From an uncultured Alteromonadaceae bacterium (lineage in GTDB: Bacteria; Pseudomonadota; Gammaproteobacteria; Enterobacterales; Alteromonadaceae), in contig CANNDC010000005.1 in assembly GCA_947503265.1 (NCBI GenBank), positions 62,001 to 126,000 of the forward strand: a stretch of 64,000 bases of DNA. Reading direction: 5' to 3'. This document shows, piece by piece, positions 1 to 8,917 of this stretch; positions within the stretch are counted from its first letter, which is position 1; the number at the start of each line of letters is the position of its first letter. Position numbers and translations under genes: made by a program. The notes below the pieces were generated by a model. It worked only from the letters and a program-made list of their open reading frames with translations, did not search any database and was not told the origin of the DNA.

Positions 1-506
1 CTGAAACCATTCATCATCAGTACATACACTTTGTTTCCTGATGCAAATGCCATATCGTGGTTTATTTGATAGTCATAAAGGGCAAAAGCTGACCCCTCTT
101 CAGCTATCTCTTCATACCCTTTCAGTATATCAATCACTTTTTCTGGATTGTTCTTTATCGCACCTCTAATAAACACGGCACTAAGATTAGTCCTGGCAGC
201 CAATAAATGATCAACGAGTTCAGAAATACCTTCTTCATCTAATCTAGCTAAGGTCTCTAAAATATTGAGGCCAGAGGTTTCCCAGAAATTGTTCACTTTA
301 GTGGGCTTACCGTGCTGAATCGTTAACCAACCATCTCTGGCCAAGCGTTGCAGGACCTCTCTAAGTGTCGTTCGCGTAACACCAATTAGTTCTGATAATT
401 CTCTTTCTGCGGGAAGGATAGTACCGGGAGGAAAACGACCGCTCCATATAGATTCAACGATATATTCTTCAGCGAATCCAGCTGGGCTTTGAGCTTTATA
501 AATCAT
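1..506 (-). CDS. fadR: Fatty acid metabolism regulator FadR (partial, C-terminus outside window)
   Basis: GntR-family acyl-CoA-responsive transcription factor that represses fatty acid degradation and activates unsaturated fatty acid synthesis in related bacteria. My translation from the ATG at 506 starts [19 protein letters not shown]. It has a winged-helix domain at about residues 10-72, with the recognition-helix stretch [19 protein letters not shown], and then the all-helical ligand domain. About 168 codons are present; the family is near 239 residues, so roughly 70 residues lie beyond base 1. It is divergent from nhaB, the classic gammaproteobacterial arrangement. A FadR-like operator lies about 53 bp upstream of the start, suggesting autoregulation (inference). 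Confidence 0.93.
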   Translation of the reverse strand, partial: MIYKAQSPAGFAEEYIVESIWSGRFPPGTILPAERELSELIGVTRTTLREVLQRLARDGWLTIQHGKPTKVNNFWETSGLNILETLARLDEEGISELVDHLLAARTNLSAVFIRGAIKNNPEKVIDILKGYEEIAEEGSAFALYDYQINHDMAFASGNKVYVLMMNGF

Positions 507-558
507 GCACCGCTCTCTTATTTTTATTTTATGTGTGTTGTGTATTGCATATGTTTCC

Positions 559-575
559 AACTGATTGTACCAGAG
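559..575. promoter_or_regulatory. Candidate FadR operator in the fadR-nhaB intergenic region
   Basis: The 17 bases AACTGATTGTACCAGAG resemble the FadR operator pattern with CTG and CAG half-sites seven bases apart (known sites look like ATCTGGTNNGACCAGAT). The flanks and both half-sites fit; the centre deviates. It sits between divergent fadR and nhaB, so it could control either gene. The match is by eye only. Confidence 0.35.
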
Positions 576-740
576 GGAATTTAATAACAACAAGCAAAGT
601 TTCGTAACTAATGCTTAAAAATGCACCAAAACAGTATGTTTAATCAGATTTATGCTTCATTTAGTCGAGCTAACCCCTAAAAAAAGCTGTTAAAATATGG
701 GTATACGTCAGAACCACTATCCGTTGAAGGATCTCAACCA

Positions 741-2324
741 ATGCAACTCTCAATGACTCAAGCGTTTTACAAAAACTTTTTAGGCCATGCACCGAACTGG
801 TATAAACAAGTTATTGTAGGTTTCCTTGTTCTCAATCCGTTGTTGTTCTTTTTTGTCAATCCCTATCTAGCCGGTTGGGTTTTAGTATTAGAATTTATTT
901 TTACCTTAGCAATGGCGTTAAAATGTTATCCACTGCAACCCGGTGGCCTGCTGTTAATTGAAGCGTTAATCATAGGCATGACTAGCCCGGATCACATGTT
1001 CCACGAAATAAAAACCAATATCAGCGTGGTTTTGTTGTTGGTGTTTATGGTTGCAGGCATTTACTTTATGAAAGAGTTGTTGCTGTATTTATTCACAAAA
1101 CTGCTACTGAAAGTCAGAAATAAGCGAGCTCTTTCATTAGCGTTTATTGCTGCATCAGCATTTCTTTCTGCTTTCTTAGATGCCTTGACGGTGATCGCCG
1201 TTATCATTGCCGTGGGTATGGGTTTCTATGGCATATACCACAAGGTGGCTTCTGGCAAAGACTTCCATCATGACCATGACCATTCTTCAGATGACGATGT
1301 TCATCAACCTAGTCGAAACGATTTGGATGATTTTCGGGCATTTTTACGAAACCTGATGATGCATGCTGCTGTTGGAACCGCGTTAGGTGGCGTAATGACC
1401 ATGGTTGGAGAACCACAGAATCTAATTATCGCAGAAAAAGCGGGATGGGATTTCAGTGAGTTTTTCATCCGCATGGCCCCGGTTAGCATTCCGGTATTTT
1501 TTGCAGGTTTACTGACTGCTTACATGGTTGAAAAGCTGAAATGGTTCAGTTACGGCGCAAAACTTCCGGAAGTGGTCAGAGAAATATTGGTTGATTATAA
1601 CGACCATATGGATAAAGAAAGAACAAAGCGTGATAACGCCAGACTTATCGCGCAGGCACTGATTGGAATCTGGTTAATTATCGGACTCGCAGGACACTTC
1701 GCAGAAGTCGGACTAATCGGACTATCCGTTATCGTACTTGCCACCACCATGAGTGGTGTAATAGAAGAGCATTCGCTGGGTAAAGCGTTTGAAGAGGCTC
1801 TGCCGTTTACCGCGCTTTTATGCATATTTTTTGGTGTGGTTGCTGTGATCATCGACCAGAGTCTATTCAAGCCCGTCATTGATTGGGTACTAACTTATGA
1901 AGGTAAAACTCAGTTAGTGATGTTCTATTTGGCCAATGGCGCCTTATCTATGGTCAGTGACAATGTTTTCGTTGGCTCTGTATACATCACTGAGGTCACT
2001 ACCGCATTGAAAGAAGGTCAAATCACTCGCGATCAATTCGATATGCTTGCGGTGGCAATCAATACTGGGACCAACTTACCGAGTGTTGCGACACCAAATG
2101 GGCAAGCGGCGTTCCTATTTTTACTCACCTCTGCGATAGCCCCACTACTGCGTTTGTCATACGGCACCATGGTGTATATGGCATTACCCTATACAATAGT
2201 ATTAACCATTGTGGGTTTATTAATGACCTATTTTAGTTTATATGAATCTACCGATTGGCTATATCAGATGCATTGGATTGAACATCATAGTGCCTCTGAA
2301 TTAAGTCAACCCGCAGAACACTAG
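741..2324 (+). CDS. nhaB: Na+/H+ antiporter NhaB
   Basis: Inner-membrane secondary antiporter that exports Na+ in exchange for H+. At 527 residues it is full length, with about a dozen hydrophobic segments and family blocks such as [20 protein letters not shown] and [20 protein letters not shown]. The membrane aspartate in [10 protein letters not shown] (Asp147) is at a position I recall as critical in studied NhaB proteins. The hydrophilic loop at residues 174-190 is rich in His and Asp ([11 protein letters not shown]). The ATG at 741 follows AAGGAT at suitable spacing; an internal ATG at 753 has no such site. dsbB follows after 10 bases, so the two are probably co-transcribed, as in other gammaproteobacteria. 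Confidence 0.95.
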   Translation: MQLSMTQAFYKNFLGHAPNWYKQVIVGFLVLNPLLFFFVNPYLAGWVLVLEFIFTLAMALKCYPLQPGGLLLIEALIIGMTSPDHMFHEIKTNISVVLLLVFMVAGIYFMKELLLYLFTKLLLKVRNKRALSLAFIAASAFLSAFLDALTVIAVIIAVGMGFYGIYHKVASGKDFHHDHDHSSDDDVHQPSRNDLDDFRAFLRNLMMHAAVGTALGGVMTMVGEPQNLIIAEKAGWDFSEFFIRMAPVSIPVFFAGLLTAYMVEKLKWFSYGAKLPEVVREILVDYNDHMDKERTKRDNARLIAQALIGIWLIIGLAGHFAEVGLIGLSVIVLATTMSGVIEEHSLGKAFEEALPFTALLCIFFGVVAVIIDQSLFKPVIDWVLTYEGKTQLVMFYLANGALSMVSDNVFVGSVYITEVTTALKEGQITRDQFDMLAVAINTGTNLPSVATPNGQAAFLFLLTSAIAPLLRLSYGTMVYMALPYTIVLTIVGLLMTYFSLYESTDWLYQMHWIEHHSASELSQPAEH

Positions 2325-2334
2325 GAAAACGATT

Positions 2335-2886
2335 ATGCTAAATAAAATTGCCGATACTGCAGACCAAAAATGGGCTTGGGCGCTGTTGTTTGGTTCAGCA
2401 CTTATCCTTGAGTTAGTCGCTCTTTATTTTCAATACGGTATGGACCTCAAGCCTTGCATTATGTGTATTTACCAACGCACCGCAGTATTTGGCGTGTTGT
2501 TTGCGGCGCTATTGCCACTACTCAAAAACAATATCATTACCCGCACCATTGCATATATTGGATGGGGTATATCCGCGATATGGGGCATGTTGATTGCCAT
2601 CGAACATGTGGATATACAGACGGCAAGCAACCCATTTTTCGTATCTTGTGAAATCGTGCCTAATTTCCCTGCTTTTTTGCCTTTACATACTATGTTGCCA
2701 AATATTTTTGCTGCTACCGGTGACTGCGGCAATATTGATTGGGAATTCCTCGGCATGAGCATGCCGCAATGGATGATAGTAGTTTTCACACTATATTCAC
2801 TTGCCTTTTTGATGGTGATAGCGAGTCGTTTAATCACTCGTCGTTTCTGGGATCTTTTTACCTTTTTACAGATATTTAAAAAGTAA
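2335..2886 (+). CDS. dsbB: Disulfide bond formation protein DsbB
   Basis: Inner-membrane quinone reductase that reoxidises periplasmic DsbA and passes electrons to ubiquinone. The 183 residues show four membrane helices. The first redox pair is in PCIMC, next to IYQR, and the second pair sits in the second periplasmic loop (Cys in FVSCEIV and in ATGDCGN), followed by the family signature FLGMSMPQW. The ATG at 2335 is preceded by AGGA in TAGGAAAACGATT. It lies 10 bases behind nhaB, probably in the same transcript. Its end faces ycgN with only 34 bases between. Confidence 0.94.
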   Translation: MLNKIADTADQKWAWALLFGSALILELVALYFQYGMDLKPCIMCIYQRTAVFGVLFAALLPLLKNNIITRTIAYIGWGISAIWGMLIAIEHVDIQTASNPFFVSCEIVPNFPAFLPLHTMLPNIFAATGDCGNIDWEFLGMSMPQWMIVVFTLYSLAFLMVIASRLITRRFWDLFTFLQIFKK

Positions 2887-2920
2887 ACACCCCTAACTTC
2901 TTCTGAAATGGCGTTAGTTG

Positions 2921-3460
2921 TTACTCATCTTCCAATGGCCATAGCACTATGTAGTCTTCAAAATTATCTAGGTTGACATCACTATCGCTGACTGTTTTGC
3001 CTCGCACAGACATACCAGCCTTGTGCATTTCGGATTTTTTACCTCTATGCAACAAAGGATGCCAATCTGGAAGACCTTTCCCCTCTGCCAATCGTCTATA
3101 GCTGCAACTGGGTGGCATGAAATAAATATCTTTTAAGTTCTCTTTGGTCAGAGTGACACAGTCAGGAACTAACTTACCGCGCTTCTCATATTGAGTACAT
3201 GAACAGGTTTTGGTATTCAGTAAATTGCAAACAATATTGGTGTAATGAAGTTCGGGATTGTCTTCAACTTGAACAGTAGCTTCTTCAGCATCTTCTTCTA
3301 TGAATTTGTGCAAACAACACTTTGCGCAACCATCACAAACTGACTCCCATTCCGATTGATTCATTTCAGTTAAATCTTTGGTTTCCCAGAATTTGTCATC
3401 TGTTTCTGGTCGCTTGCGACTCACTGATGCGGGTTTCTTTGCTTTTTTTCTGGTGGCCAT
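2921..3460 (-). CDS. ycgN: YcgN-family cysteine cluster protein (UPF0260)
   Basis: A 179-residue protein of the YcgN/YkgJ zinc- or iron-chelating cysteine cluster type; biochemical function unknown. Visible are the cluster CDGCAKCCLHKF (about residues 42-53) and further cysteines in IVCNLLNTKTCSCTQYEKR. The N-terminal 20 residues are lysine/arginine-rich and probably disordered. It is the last gene of the minus-strand run ending mltB, FAH-family gene, ycgN; the gap to the preceding FAH gene is 8 bases, so co-transcription is likely. Neighbourhood with ycgM, ycgL and rnd is typical in this class and supports the name. Confidence 0.88.
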   Translation of the reverse strand: MATRKKAKKPASVSRKRPETDDKFWETKDLTEMNQSEWESVCDGCAKCCLHKFIEEDAEEATVQVEDNPELHYTNIVCNLLNTKTCSCTQYEKRGKLVPDCVTLTKENLKDIYFMPPSCSYRRLAEGKGLPDWHPLLHRGKKSEMHKAGMSVRGKTVSDSDVNLDNFEDYIVLWPLEDE

Positions 3461-3468
3461 ATTTAAAT

Positions 3469-4143
3469 TTACATCACGCTGGTAGTAATGCTAAGCGCAT
3501 CGTTAAGCCGACAATGAAGTTTGTCACCAGATACAAGCGGGCCCACACCTTTGGGTGTGCCTGTCATAACTATATCGCCGGGCAAAAGAGTAAAAGTTTG
3601 ACTTATTTCACTAAGCAGCGAATCGATATCGTAAAGCATAAGGCTGGTGTTACCCTTTTGCCGCAGTTGACTATTAATTTGCAAGGAGAAATCAACACTT
3701 TGAATGTTAGCGAATTGTTCAATTGGCAGAAAGGCTGATACTGGGCAGGCATTGTCGAAACTTTTAGCTCGTTCCCATGGCAGTCCTTTGGCCTTAAGTT
3801 GATTTTGCAGATCTCGTAAGGTTAAGTCTAAACCAAGACCAAGGCCCCAAATCCCTTGGTGCGCTGTGTTAACATCTGCCTTACTCAGGGTTTGTTTTAT
3901 CAAAACCGCAACTTCTAATTCGTTATGGCATTCGCCCTGCCCTTTAGGTAAAGCAATAGGCTCGTCCATTCGACATAAGCTAGTGTTAGGTTTCATGAAC
4001 AATAAGGGTTCAGATGGCGTGGCATTATTTAATTCTTTGATGTGGTCTGCATAGTTTCGCCCCACACACACAAGTTTTCCTGCTGGCAAGGGAATAATGC
4101 TCGCATCGAACGACCTGTGCACATATGCTGATTGAGTATTCAC
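3469..4143 (-). CDS. Fumarylacetoacetate hydrolase family protein (YcgM-like)
   Basis: A 224-residue FAH-fold enzyme, probably a divalent-metal hydrolase or decarboxylase of 2-oxo acids (oxaloacetate or acylpyruvate type in homologues). Visible motifs are VGRNYADHIKELNN at the N-terminus, metal ligands in CHNELEVAVLI (E-x-E), the Asp of LDLTLRDLQ, and the C-terminal GDIVMTGTPKGVG loop typical of the family. The start is GTG at 4143, overlapping the mltB stop (TAGTG), with AAGG upstream, so the genes are translationally coupled. The exact substrate cannot be read from sequence. Confidence 0.85.
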   Translation of the reverse strand: MNTQSAYVHRSFDASIIPLPAGKLVCVGRNYADHIKELNNATPSEPLLFMKPNTSLCRMDEPIALPKGQGECHNELEVAVLIKQTLSKADVNTAHQGIWGLGLGLDLTLRDLQNQLKAKGLPWERAKSFDNACPVSAFLPIEQFANIQSVDFSLQINSQLRQKGNTSLMLYDIDSLLSEISQTFTLLPGDIVMTGTPKGVGPLVSGDKLHCRLNDALSITTSVM

Positions 4144-5120
4144 TATTTACCTTTCTTAATTCGGTCTGCTAAATAACTCACTGAAACGCCAAAATAGGTA
4201 GAGCGATTCCATCTCATGAGGGTATGAAAGTTGGAGTAGACAAGATAGATTCTGCCATTTTCATCATCAGGCATAATCATAGATGCTTTTAAGTCTACAT
4301 TAGGTAGATCAGTGCCATCGAAACGTGTCACGCCAAGTTCCCGCCATTGTGGCAGGGTTAGCATTTTTTTCTTGCTCAAGCCTGTCTTTGAGAGATCGAA
4401 ATTAGCTGGAATTTTAACTTGCCGTCCCCAAGTATAGTTACCATCCCAGCCCTCTGATTTTAGATAATTGGCTATAGATGCAAACACATCAGCAGGATTA
4501 GACCAGATATCTTTCTTTCCATCGCCATCAAAGTCCACTGCATAAGTCAAAAAGGAAGTAGGCATAAATTGACTTTGCCCCATAGCACCCGCCCAAGACC
4601 CTAAAAATTTGTCTTGGCTGATATGACCTTCTTTTAGAATCGACATGGCTGCGAATAATTGCTTTTTGAAAAGAGCTTCTCGGCGACCTTCATAGGCCAG
4701 CGTAGTCAAAGCAGAAACCACTGGAAACTTACCTTGTATACGACCAAAATTACTTTCGTTTCCCCATAACGCCACGATAAAGCGCGCTTGAACACCATAC
4801 TTATCACTCACTTGGTCAAGAAGTGTTTTGTGTTGTTGATAGTATTTCACCGCCTGAGATACCTTCCAATCCGGAACTCGGGTTGCCAAATAACTATCTA
4901 AGGTTATTTTTCGTTCCGGTTGATTTTTATCTGCTTTGACGGCACGTTGATAGAATTCGACATCGCTAAAGACCGAGTCAACAAACTCCGCTGAAAATCC
5001 TTTACTTATGGCCTCAGATTTGAGGCTAGCCACATAGTCTTCGAAAGCAGGTTTCTCCGATGCTTGTGCAAAAACAACTTGTGCAAACATCGAAGAAAAT
5101 GCAAACACGATTACCCGCAT
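4143..5120 (-). CDS. Lytic murein transglycosylase, MltB family
   Basis: Periplasmic enzyme that cleaves the MurNAc-GlcNAc bond of peptidoglycan to give 1,6-anhydro ends. From the ATG at 5120 (GAGG seven bases upstream) the protein is 325 residues and begins with a signal peptide, MRVIVFAFSSMFAQVVFAQA; a longer reading from 5174 lacks such a site and hides the signal. The catalytic Glu is in ALWGNESNFGRIQG, followed by the family block SWAGAMGQSQFMPTSFL and YAVDFDGDGKKDIW. No lipobox is visible, so it is probably soluble, unlike lipoprotein MltB. It sits between ycgL and the FAH gene in one operon. Confidence 0.9.
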   Translation of the reverse strand: MRVIVFAFSSMFAQVVFAQASEKPAFEDYVASLKSEAISKGFSAEFVDSVFSDVEFYQRAVKADKNQPERKITLDSYLATRVPDWKVSQAVKYYQQHKTLLDQVSDKYGVQARFIVALWGNESNFGRIQGKFPVVSALTTLAYEGRREALFKKQLFAAMSILKEGHISQDKFLGSWAGAMGQSQFMPTSFLTYAVDFDGDGKKDIWSNPADVFASIANYLKSEGWDGNYTWGRQVKIPANFDLSKTGLSKKKMLTLPQWRELGVTRFDGTDLPNVDLKASMIMPDDENGRIYLVYSNFHTLMRWNRSTYFGVSVSYLADRIKKGK

Positions 5121-5175
5121 TGTAACGCCTCGTTTGCACATAGCTTTTAACCAACTTGATTCCAATTTGTGCATA

Positions 5176-5460
5176 CTAGTTATCCATTTTATTCTTTTGA
5201 TCTGCTAAGTGTGACTTGAGAAGGTTTTCTTCTGGTGGTGGCAACTGCAAATAAAACCCTTTCTGCTGCAATTCTCGTTGCAACTTTTCGCGATCAACTA
5301 AGGCGAGTTTTTCCCGTTTTTGCAGGGGGATTGTCATTAAAAACTGTGGCGCGCCAAAGGTGTCCATCAATGGTTTAGGTACACCACTAAAATCATCTTT
5401 TTTGGCGATGTACAAAAAGGTTTGTTGTTTTTTCAGACTTTTATAGACGAATACGAACAT
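5176..5460 (-). CDS. ycgL: YcgL domain protein
   Basis: Small 94-residue protein of the YcgL family, function unknown. It begins MFVFVYKSLKKQQTFLYI and shows the family block PLMDTFGAPQFLMTIPL and a proline-rich LQLPPPEENLL near the end. The start lies directly next to the rnd stop (no gap), so it is translated from the rnd message; the rnd-ycgL order is widely kept in gammaproteobacteria. Nothing in the sequence suggests an enzyme. Confidence 0.88.
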   Translation of the reverse strand: MFVFVYKSLKKQQTFLYIAKKDDFSGVPKPLMDTFGAPQFLMTIPLQKREKLALVDREKLQRELQQKGFYLQLPPPEENLLKSHLADQKNKMDN

Positions 5461-6600
5461 CTAATTTTCAATTCCTATCAGGTTTAACACTTCCTTCTTT
5501 AATAATGGGGCTCGCCAGCCACTTATCAAATCTGGTTTCAGGCCGATTTCTTTATTTTCGTCTGATTTTAACCAAAAATACTTGAGCAAATGCTGGATTT
5601 GTTTTTTAGAACCCAAAATTTCAACCGGCAATTCGAGTTCATCCGCTTTTCGTTGGCAAAGTGCACGGATCTCTGTAGACGTTTTTTTGAATTTTGGATG
5701 CTCCGTTAAACGCGGAATATCTTCTGGATAGGCTTCTTTAGGTACCTTTTTCGCTTCAGCAACCATATTCAACAAAGCATCGCCATGGATCCTTGCTTCT
5801 TGCGGCGTAATGCCGTCTATGGCGAATAAAGCCCCCTTATTAGTTGGTTTTACACGGGCAATTTCTACAAGGTTCGATTCTCGGACTACGAAATTCAGCG
5901 CAATATCACGTGACCTAGCTTGCTCAATTCGCCACTTAGCGAGTTCTTTTAGCAGATAAAGAGACTCGCCTCTCAATTTCCAATTATTTTTTATCGAAAG
6001 ATAAGCAAGTTCAGCCGGAATGATTCGTGTCTTTTTCTGAGCCAGTTGCTCCATTTCATCATAAATCCATTGTAATCTGCCAATGTCATCTATTTGCTGT
6101 TTTAACTGAGGGTACAATTGTAACAAATACAACACATCATTCGCCGCATAGGCGCATTGTTCTGGGCTAAGAGGACGTGCCATCCAATCGGTGCGCGACT
6201 CTCCTTTATCCAGCTTAATTCCCAACATTTTTTCAACTAAATTGGCATAACCTAGGGTTGGCCCCATATTCAGAATACAAGCGGCAAATTGGCTATCAAA
6301 AATAGGTTCGGGTATTAGATTTAAACTAAACCAAAAGGTTTCTAAATCTTCCGAACATGAGTGCAAGACTTTGATTACATTCTGGTCAGTCAGCAACTCT
6401 TTTAAAGCAGAAAAATCATCAATTTCTAAAGGGTCCACCAGCACCAAAGTTTCGCCATCATAAATTTGTATTAACCCTAACCTTGGATATAAAGTTCGAG
6501 TTCTCACAAATTCAGTATCTACAGCGATGGCATCTTTAGTTGAGGCTTGGCGACAAAATTGTTGAAGGGCGTGATTATCAGTGATCAGCTTATATTGCAT
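5461..6600 (-). CDS. rnd: Ribonuclease D
   Basis: 3'-5' exoribonuclease that trims tRNA precursors and other small RNAs. From the ATG at 6600 it is 379 residues. The DEDDy exonuclease domain has D28 and E30 in VDTEFVRTRTLYPRLG, Asp in LHSCSEDLETFW, and Tyr/Asp in YAANDVLYLLQLY. An HRDC domain follows (around ELAKWRIEQARSRDIALNF). A longer reading from a TTG at 6648 adds 16 residues absent from the family and is rejected; D28/E30 then have the same numbers as in E. coli. It lies 54 bases behind a hydrolase gene; fadD, often adjacent in relatives, is missing. Confidence 0.94.
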   Translation of the reverse strand: MQYKLITDNHALQQFCRQASTKDAIAVDTEFVRTRTLYPRLGLIQIYDGETLVLVDPLEIDDFSALKELLTDQNVIKVLHSCSEDLETFWFSLNLIPEPIFDSQFAACILNMGPTLGYANLVEKMLGIKLDKGESRTDWMARPLSPEQCAYAANDVLYLLQLYPQLKQQIDDIGRLQWIYDEMEQLAQKKTRIIPAELAYLSIKNNWKLRGESLYLLKELAKWRIEQARSRDIALNFVVRESNLVEIARVKPTNKGALFAIDGITPQEARIHGDALLNMVAEAKKVPKEAYPEDIPRLTEHPKFKKTSTEIRALCQRKADELELPVEILGSKKQIQHLLKYFWLKSDENKEIGLKPDLISGWRAPLLKKEVLNLIGIEN

Positions 6601-6654
6601 ATTATCCCAAAGGTAGGGTTTCAAAAAACGGTAAATCGACCTTATCAATCTAAG

Positions 6655-7521
6655 CTAAACTATTTTTTTATCCTTGCCAATTCTTTCATTGAGAAATTGA
6701 TGAATTTGCTCGGCGACTTCTTCAGGATTGTCCATATGTAAATGATGCCCTCCCTGACAGGTAACGGTTTTCAAATCCGCAACCCAATCTAAACGTTTGC
6801 GCATTTTCTCACGCATCATTTCATATCCTGAGTTACCTAAAATAGCCAACATTGGACACTTAATACCGCGCATGAAATGTTCAGCTTGATCATCTGTGAC
6901 GCGCAGCGATGAGATACTTCTTAACCTTCTATCAGTGCGCCAACGTAATTCACCATCTTGTTCGTATAGATTACGATTAACCAGTAATTCTGCGGCGTTC
7001 ATACTAAGATCCCCAGCGTTGGCTCTCGCTTGCACTGCAGTATCATAGTTTTTCGGGTGTCTAGCTTGCTTGCTTTGAATTTTCAGGCGACTTTCAATCG
7101 ACTCTCTTAATTGTACCGCACTGCTCTGCGCCGTTTTCGTCATCGGGCCAAAAGATTCAATGGTAATATATTGACTGACAAACTCCGGAAAACTACTGAC
7201 GTACATGGAGGCCACAATCCCCCCCATCGAATGGCCAAGAAGAATAAAATTCTTCCATCCTTGTAATAACACTAACTCATGAAGATCATGGATGAAATCA
7301 ACTTGATGGTAGTGAGCATCGCTACTGCGATGATCAGACAGCCCGTGGCCGGCAAAATCGAGTGCAATAAGATGATAATCTGACAAATATTGCGAAAGCG
7401 GAATAAAACTAGCGGCATTGTCTAACCAGCCATGTAGGGCGATAATCAGCGGCTTAGACTCATCTCCCGAAGCCAAACCAGATATCTGTTTATTAGACAG
7501 TGAATAACGCACGTCATGCAT
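6655..7521 (-). CDS. Alpha/beta fold hydrolase
   Basis: A 288-residue alpha/beta hydrolase, probably a cytoplasmic esterase or similar. It shows ALHGWLDNAASF (oxyanion-hole region), the nucleophile elbow GHSMGGIVAS, and a C-terminal GGHHLHMDNPEEVAEQI holding the catalytic His. The ATG at 7521 is preceded by TGGGGT; an in-frame TTG at 7545 would start inside a terminator hairpin and is rejected. It lies between slp and rnd, where fadD is found in enterobacteria. The substrate is unknown. Confidence 0.85.
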   Translation of the reverse strand: MHDVRYSLSNKQISGLASGDESKPLIIALHGWLDNAASFIPLSQYLSDYHLIALDFAGHGLSDHRSSDAHYHQVDFIHDLHELVLLQGWKNFILLGHSMGGIVASMYVSSFPEFVSQYITIESFGPMTKTAQSSAVQLRESIESRLKIQSKQARHPKNYDTAVQARANAGDLSMNAAELLVNRNLYEQDGELRWRTDRRLRSISSLRVTDDQAEHFMRGIKCPMLAILGNSGYEMMREKMRKRLDWVADLKTVTCQGGHHLHMDNPEEVAEQIHQFLNERIGKDKKIV

Positions 7522-7543
7522 AAAAACCCCAAAACCAAATGGC

Positions 7544-7573
7544 AAAAAAGCGGCAATCTATAGCCGCTTTTTT
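7544..7573 (-). terminator. Intrinsic terminator after slp
   Basis: Perfect stem AAAAAAGCGGC/GCCGCTTTTTT with an 8-base loop, giving a T-run on the minus strand. It lies 57 bases beyond the slp stop and just upstream of the hydrolase ATG, so the hydrolase probably has its own promoter or relies on read-through. Confidence 0.85.
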
Positions 7574-7630
7574 AACATGTTATTGCCGCATGCGGAAATT
7601 ATCTACCGTGATAATTCCACCAAGCATTGA

Positions 7631-8371
7631 CTAATAATCTTTGACCGTGCCTGTTGTATTACCTGACCTTTGGCGAGGAGAAACCGACGGAGAACCTGCT
7701 CGACTTGATGAGCTAGAGCTGCCATTTGTGGCTGAAGAACTGCGAGTACCCGAGGAGCTGCGGATACCTGAATTGCGATTACCAGAACTATCGGAACCGT
7801 GATATCTGTGTCCACTGCGGCGGATAATAACACGTTGATGATAAGGGCCATAACGCCATCCCCAAGGATCATAATAGGGCCACATGTGTATACTGCTTAT
7901 TTCTACGCGCTCGATTTCTTTCCAGAGGTGATAGCCTTTCGACTGAATGGTAGGAAATACATACCTATGCTCCCCTACCTTTCCTTCTTCAACACCAATC
8001 AAGTCTCCGGTAAATGTCACCGACCGTCCCTGTTCAAATACCATGGGGTCTAGGAAGCCATTAACATAAACACGAAAACGCCCCATGCTTTCATCACCAG
8101 AAACTGGGCGTCCATAACTTCTTAGTGGATAATGCAGCACTTCTAGCATAGTGGCCTCTGGCAGATTCTCCACTTTCGCTATCACGCCCCCCCATCTAGC
8201 TGGCTTACCTTCTACTGAAGCGGGATTTTCATTAGCTTGCCGATAACTTATCAAGCTATTTTCGTCAGCTACTTTAATTGGCTCTGGTACAACGGCACAA
8301 CCAGCTAACACTGCCACAAATGCGACTACTGCAATCTGATAAATTCTTTTTACACACATAGAAGAAGACAT
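7631..8371 (-). CDS. Slp-family outer membrane lipoprotein (YeaY-like)
   Basis: A 246-residue lipoprotein of the Slp/YeaY family, induced in stationary phase or carbon starvation in E. coli; its exact role is unknown. From the ATG at 8371 (AGGG seven bases upstream) it has a signal peptide with lipobox VLAGC, then the Slp domain (for example ARWGGVIAKVENLPEATMLE and PLRSYGRPVSGDESMGRF). The C-terminal 60 residues are low complexity, rich in Ser, Gly and Arg, and not part of the usual family length. Position next to tsaB/yoaA matches yeaY of enterobacteria. It ends at a strong terminator. Confidence 0.9.
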   Translation of the reverse strand: MSSSMCVKRIYQIAVVAFVAVLAGCAVVPEPIKVADENSLISYRQANENPASVEGKPARWGGVIAKVENLPEATMLEVLHYPLRSYGRPVSGDESMGRFRVYVNGFLDPMVFEQGRSVTFTGDLIGVEEGKVGEHRYVFPTIQSKGYHLWKEIERVEISSIHMWPYYDPWGWRYGPYHQRVIIRRSGHRYHGSDSSGNRNSGIRSSSGTRSSSATNGSSSSSSRAGSPSVSPRQRSGNTTGTVKDY

Positions 8372-8484
8372 AATTCTACCCTGAAAATCTAATACACCTA
8401 ACATACCATAATATAGAGGAAGTTAACTGAATCGCTGCTGAATTTTAACCTTACTAAATGAGACCGGATTGGCGCAAATAAAGT

Positions 8485-8805
8485 TCAAGCATAAGTATCT
8501 ACACCAAACAATTGTTGTATGTTGCTTCGCTCTTGTTCTCTGGCGAGTGATTGGTAGGCATCAATGGCTCCACGAGATCGGCCATTTGAATTTTCTGAAA
8601 ATGTTTGTTGCTGTTGTCGGAATCGCTCAGCTTGAGCGAAGGCCTCTGGATTATTTTGACGCACGACTACTTGAGACGCAGGCAATTCCGTATTGCGTCT
8701 TTGTAGTTGTTGCTCTCTCGCCTCTGCTTGTTGCTGAGGGTCGCGGAGCGTTGGATTGACGACTAACGCATTTTGCGCAGCAACCAATGACGTCTCAAGA
8801 TCCAA
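8485..8805 (-). CDS. Conserved-looking hypothetical protein, Gln/Arg-rich
   Basis: A 106-residue soluble protein that I cannot assign. It starts at a TTG with AGGAAG four to five bases upstream; no in-frame ATG lies between it and the upstream stop. The body is Gln- and Arg-rich and helical (EAREQQLQRRN, ERFRQQQQTF), and it ends QQLFGVDTYA, a C-terminal pattern I recall in small gammaproteobacterial hypothetical proteins. It lies between tsaB and slp on the same strand. The opposite-strand reading (8469-8759) is less protein-like. Function unknown. Confidence 0.6.
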   Translation of the reverse strand: MDLETSLVAAQNALVVNPTLRDPQQQAEAREQQLQRRNTELPASQVVVRQNNPEAFAQAERFRQQQQTFSENSNGRSRGAIDAYQSLAREQERSNIQQLFGVDTYA

Positions 8806-8917
8806 TATGCTTCCTGTCGATTGATTCTAGGTTATATTTACTTTGAAAATAATAGTTAAAAATAGCATTCAAACAGCAAAATAGTGCAAAAATCGTGCAC
8901 ACTACGATTTATTAGAA

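Noticed and set aside
3322..3738. Plus-strand frame of 138 codons across the ycgN/FAH boundary
   Set aside because: Lies opposite two well-supported genes; no recognisable protein.
6601..6648. N-terminal extension of ribonuclease D to a TTG at 6648
   Set aside because: Adds 16 residues not in the family; the ATG at 6600 gives D28/E30 numbering as in E. coli.
7522..7545. N-terminal extension of the hydrolase to a TTG at 7545
   Set aside because: The TTG sits in the arm of a terminator hairpin and has no ribosome binding site; the ATG at 7521 does.
7603..7872. Second minus-strand frame overlapping the end of slp
   Set aside because: Shadow frame created by the repetitive Ser/Arg codons of the slp C-terminus.
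8469..8759. Plus-strand frame of 96 codons opposite the 106-residue protein
   Set aside because: Its translation is irregular, with runs of hydrophobic and His/Arg residues. The minus-strand frame has a ribosome binding site and protein-like composition.
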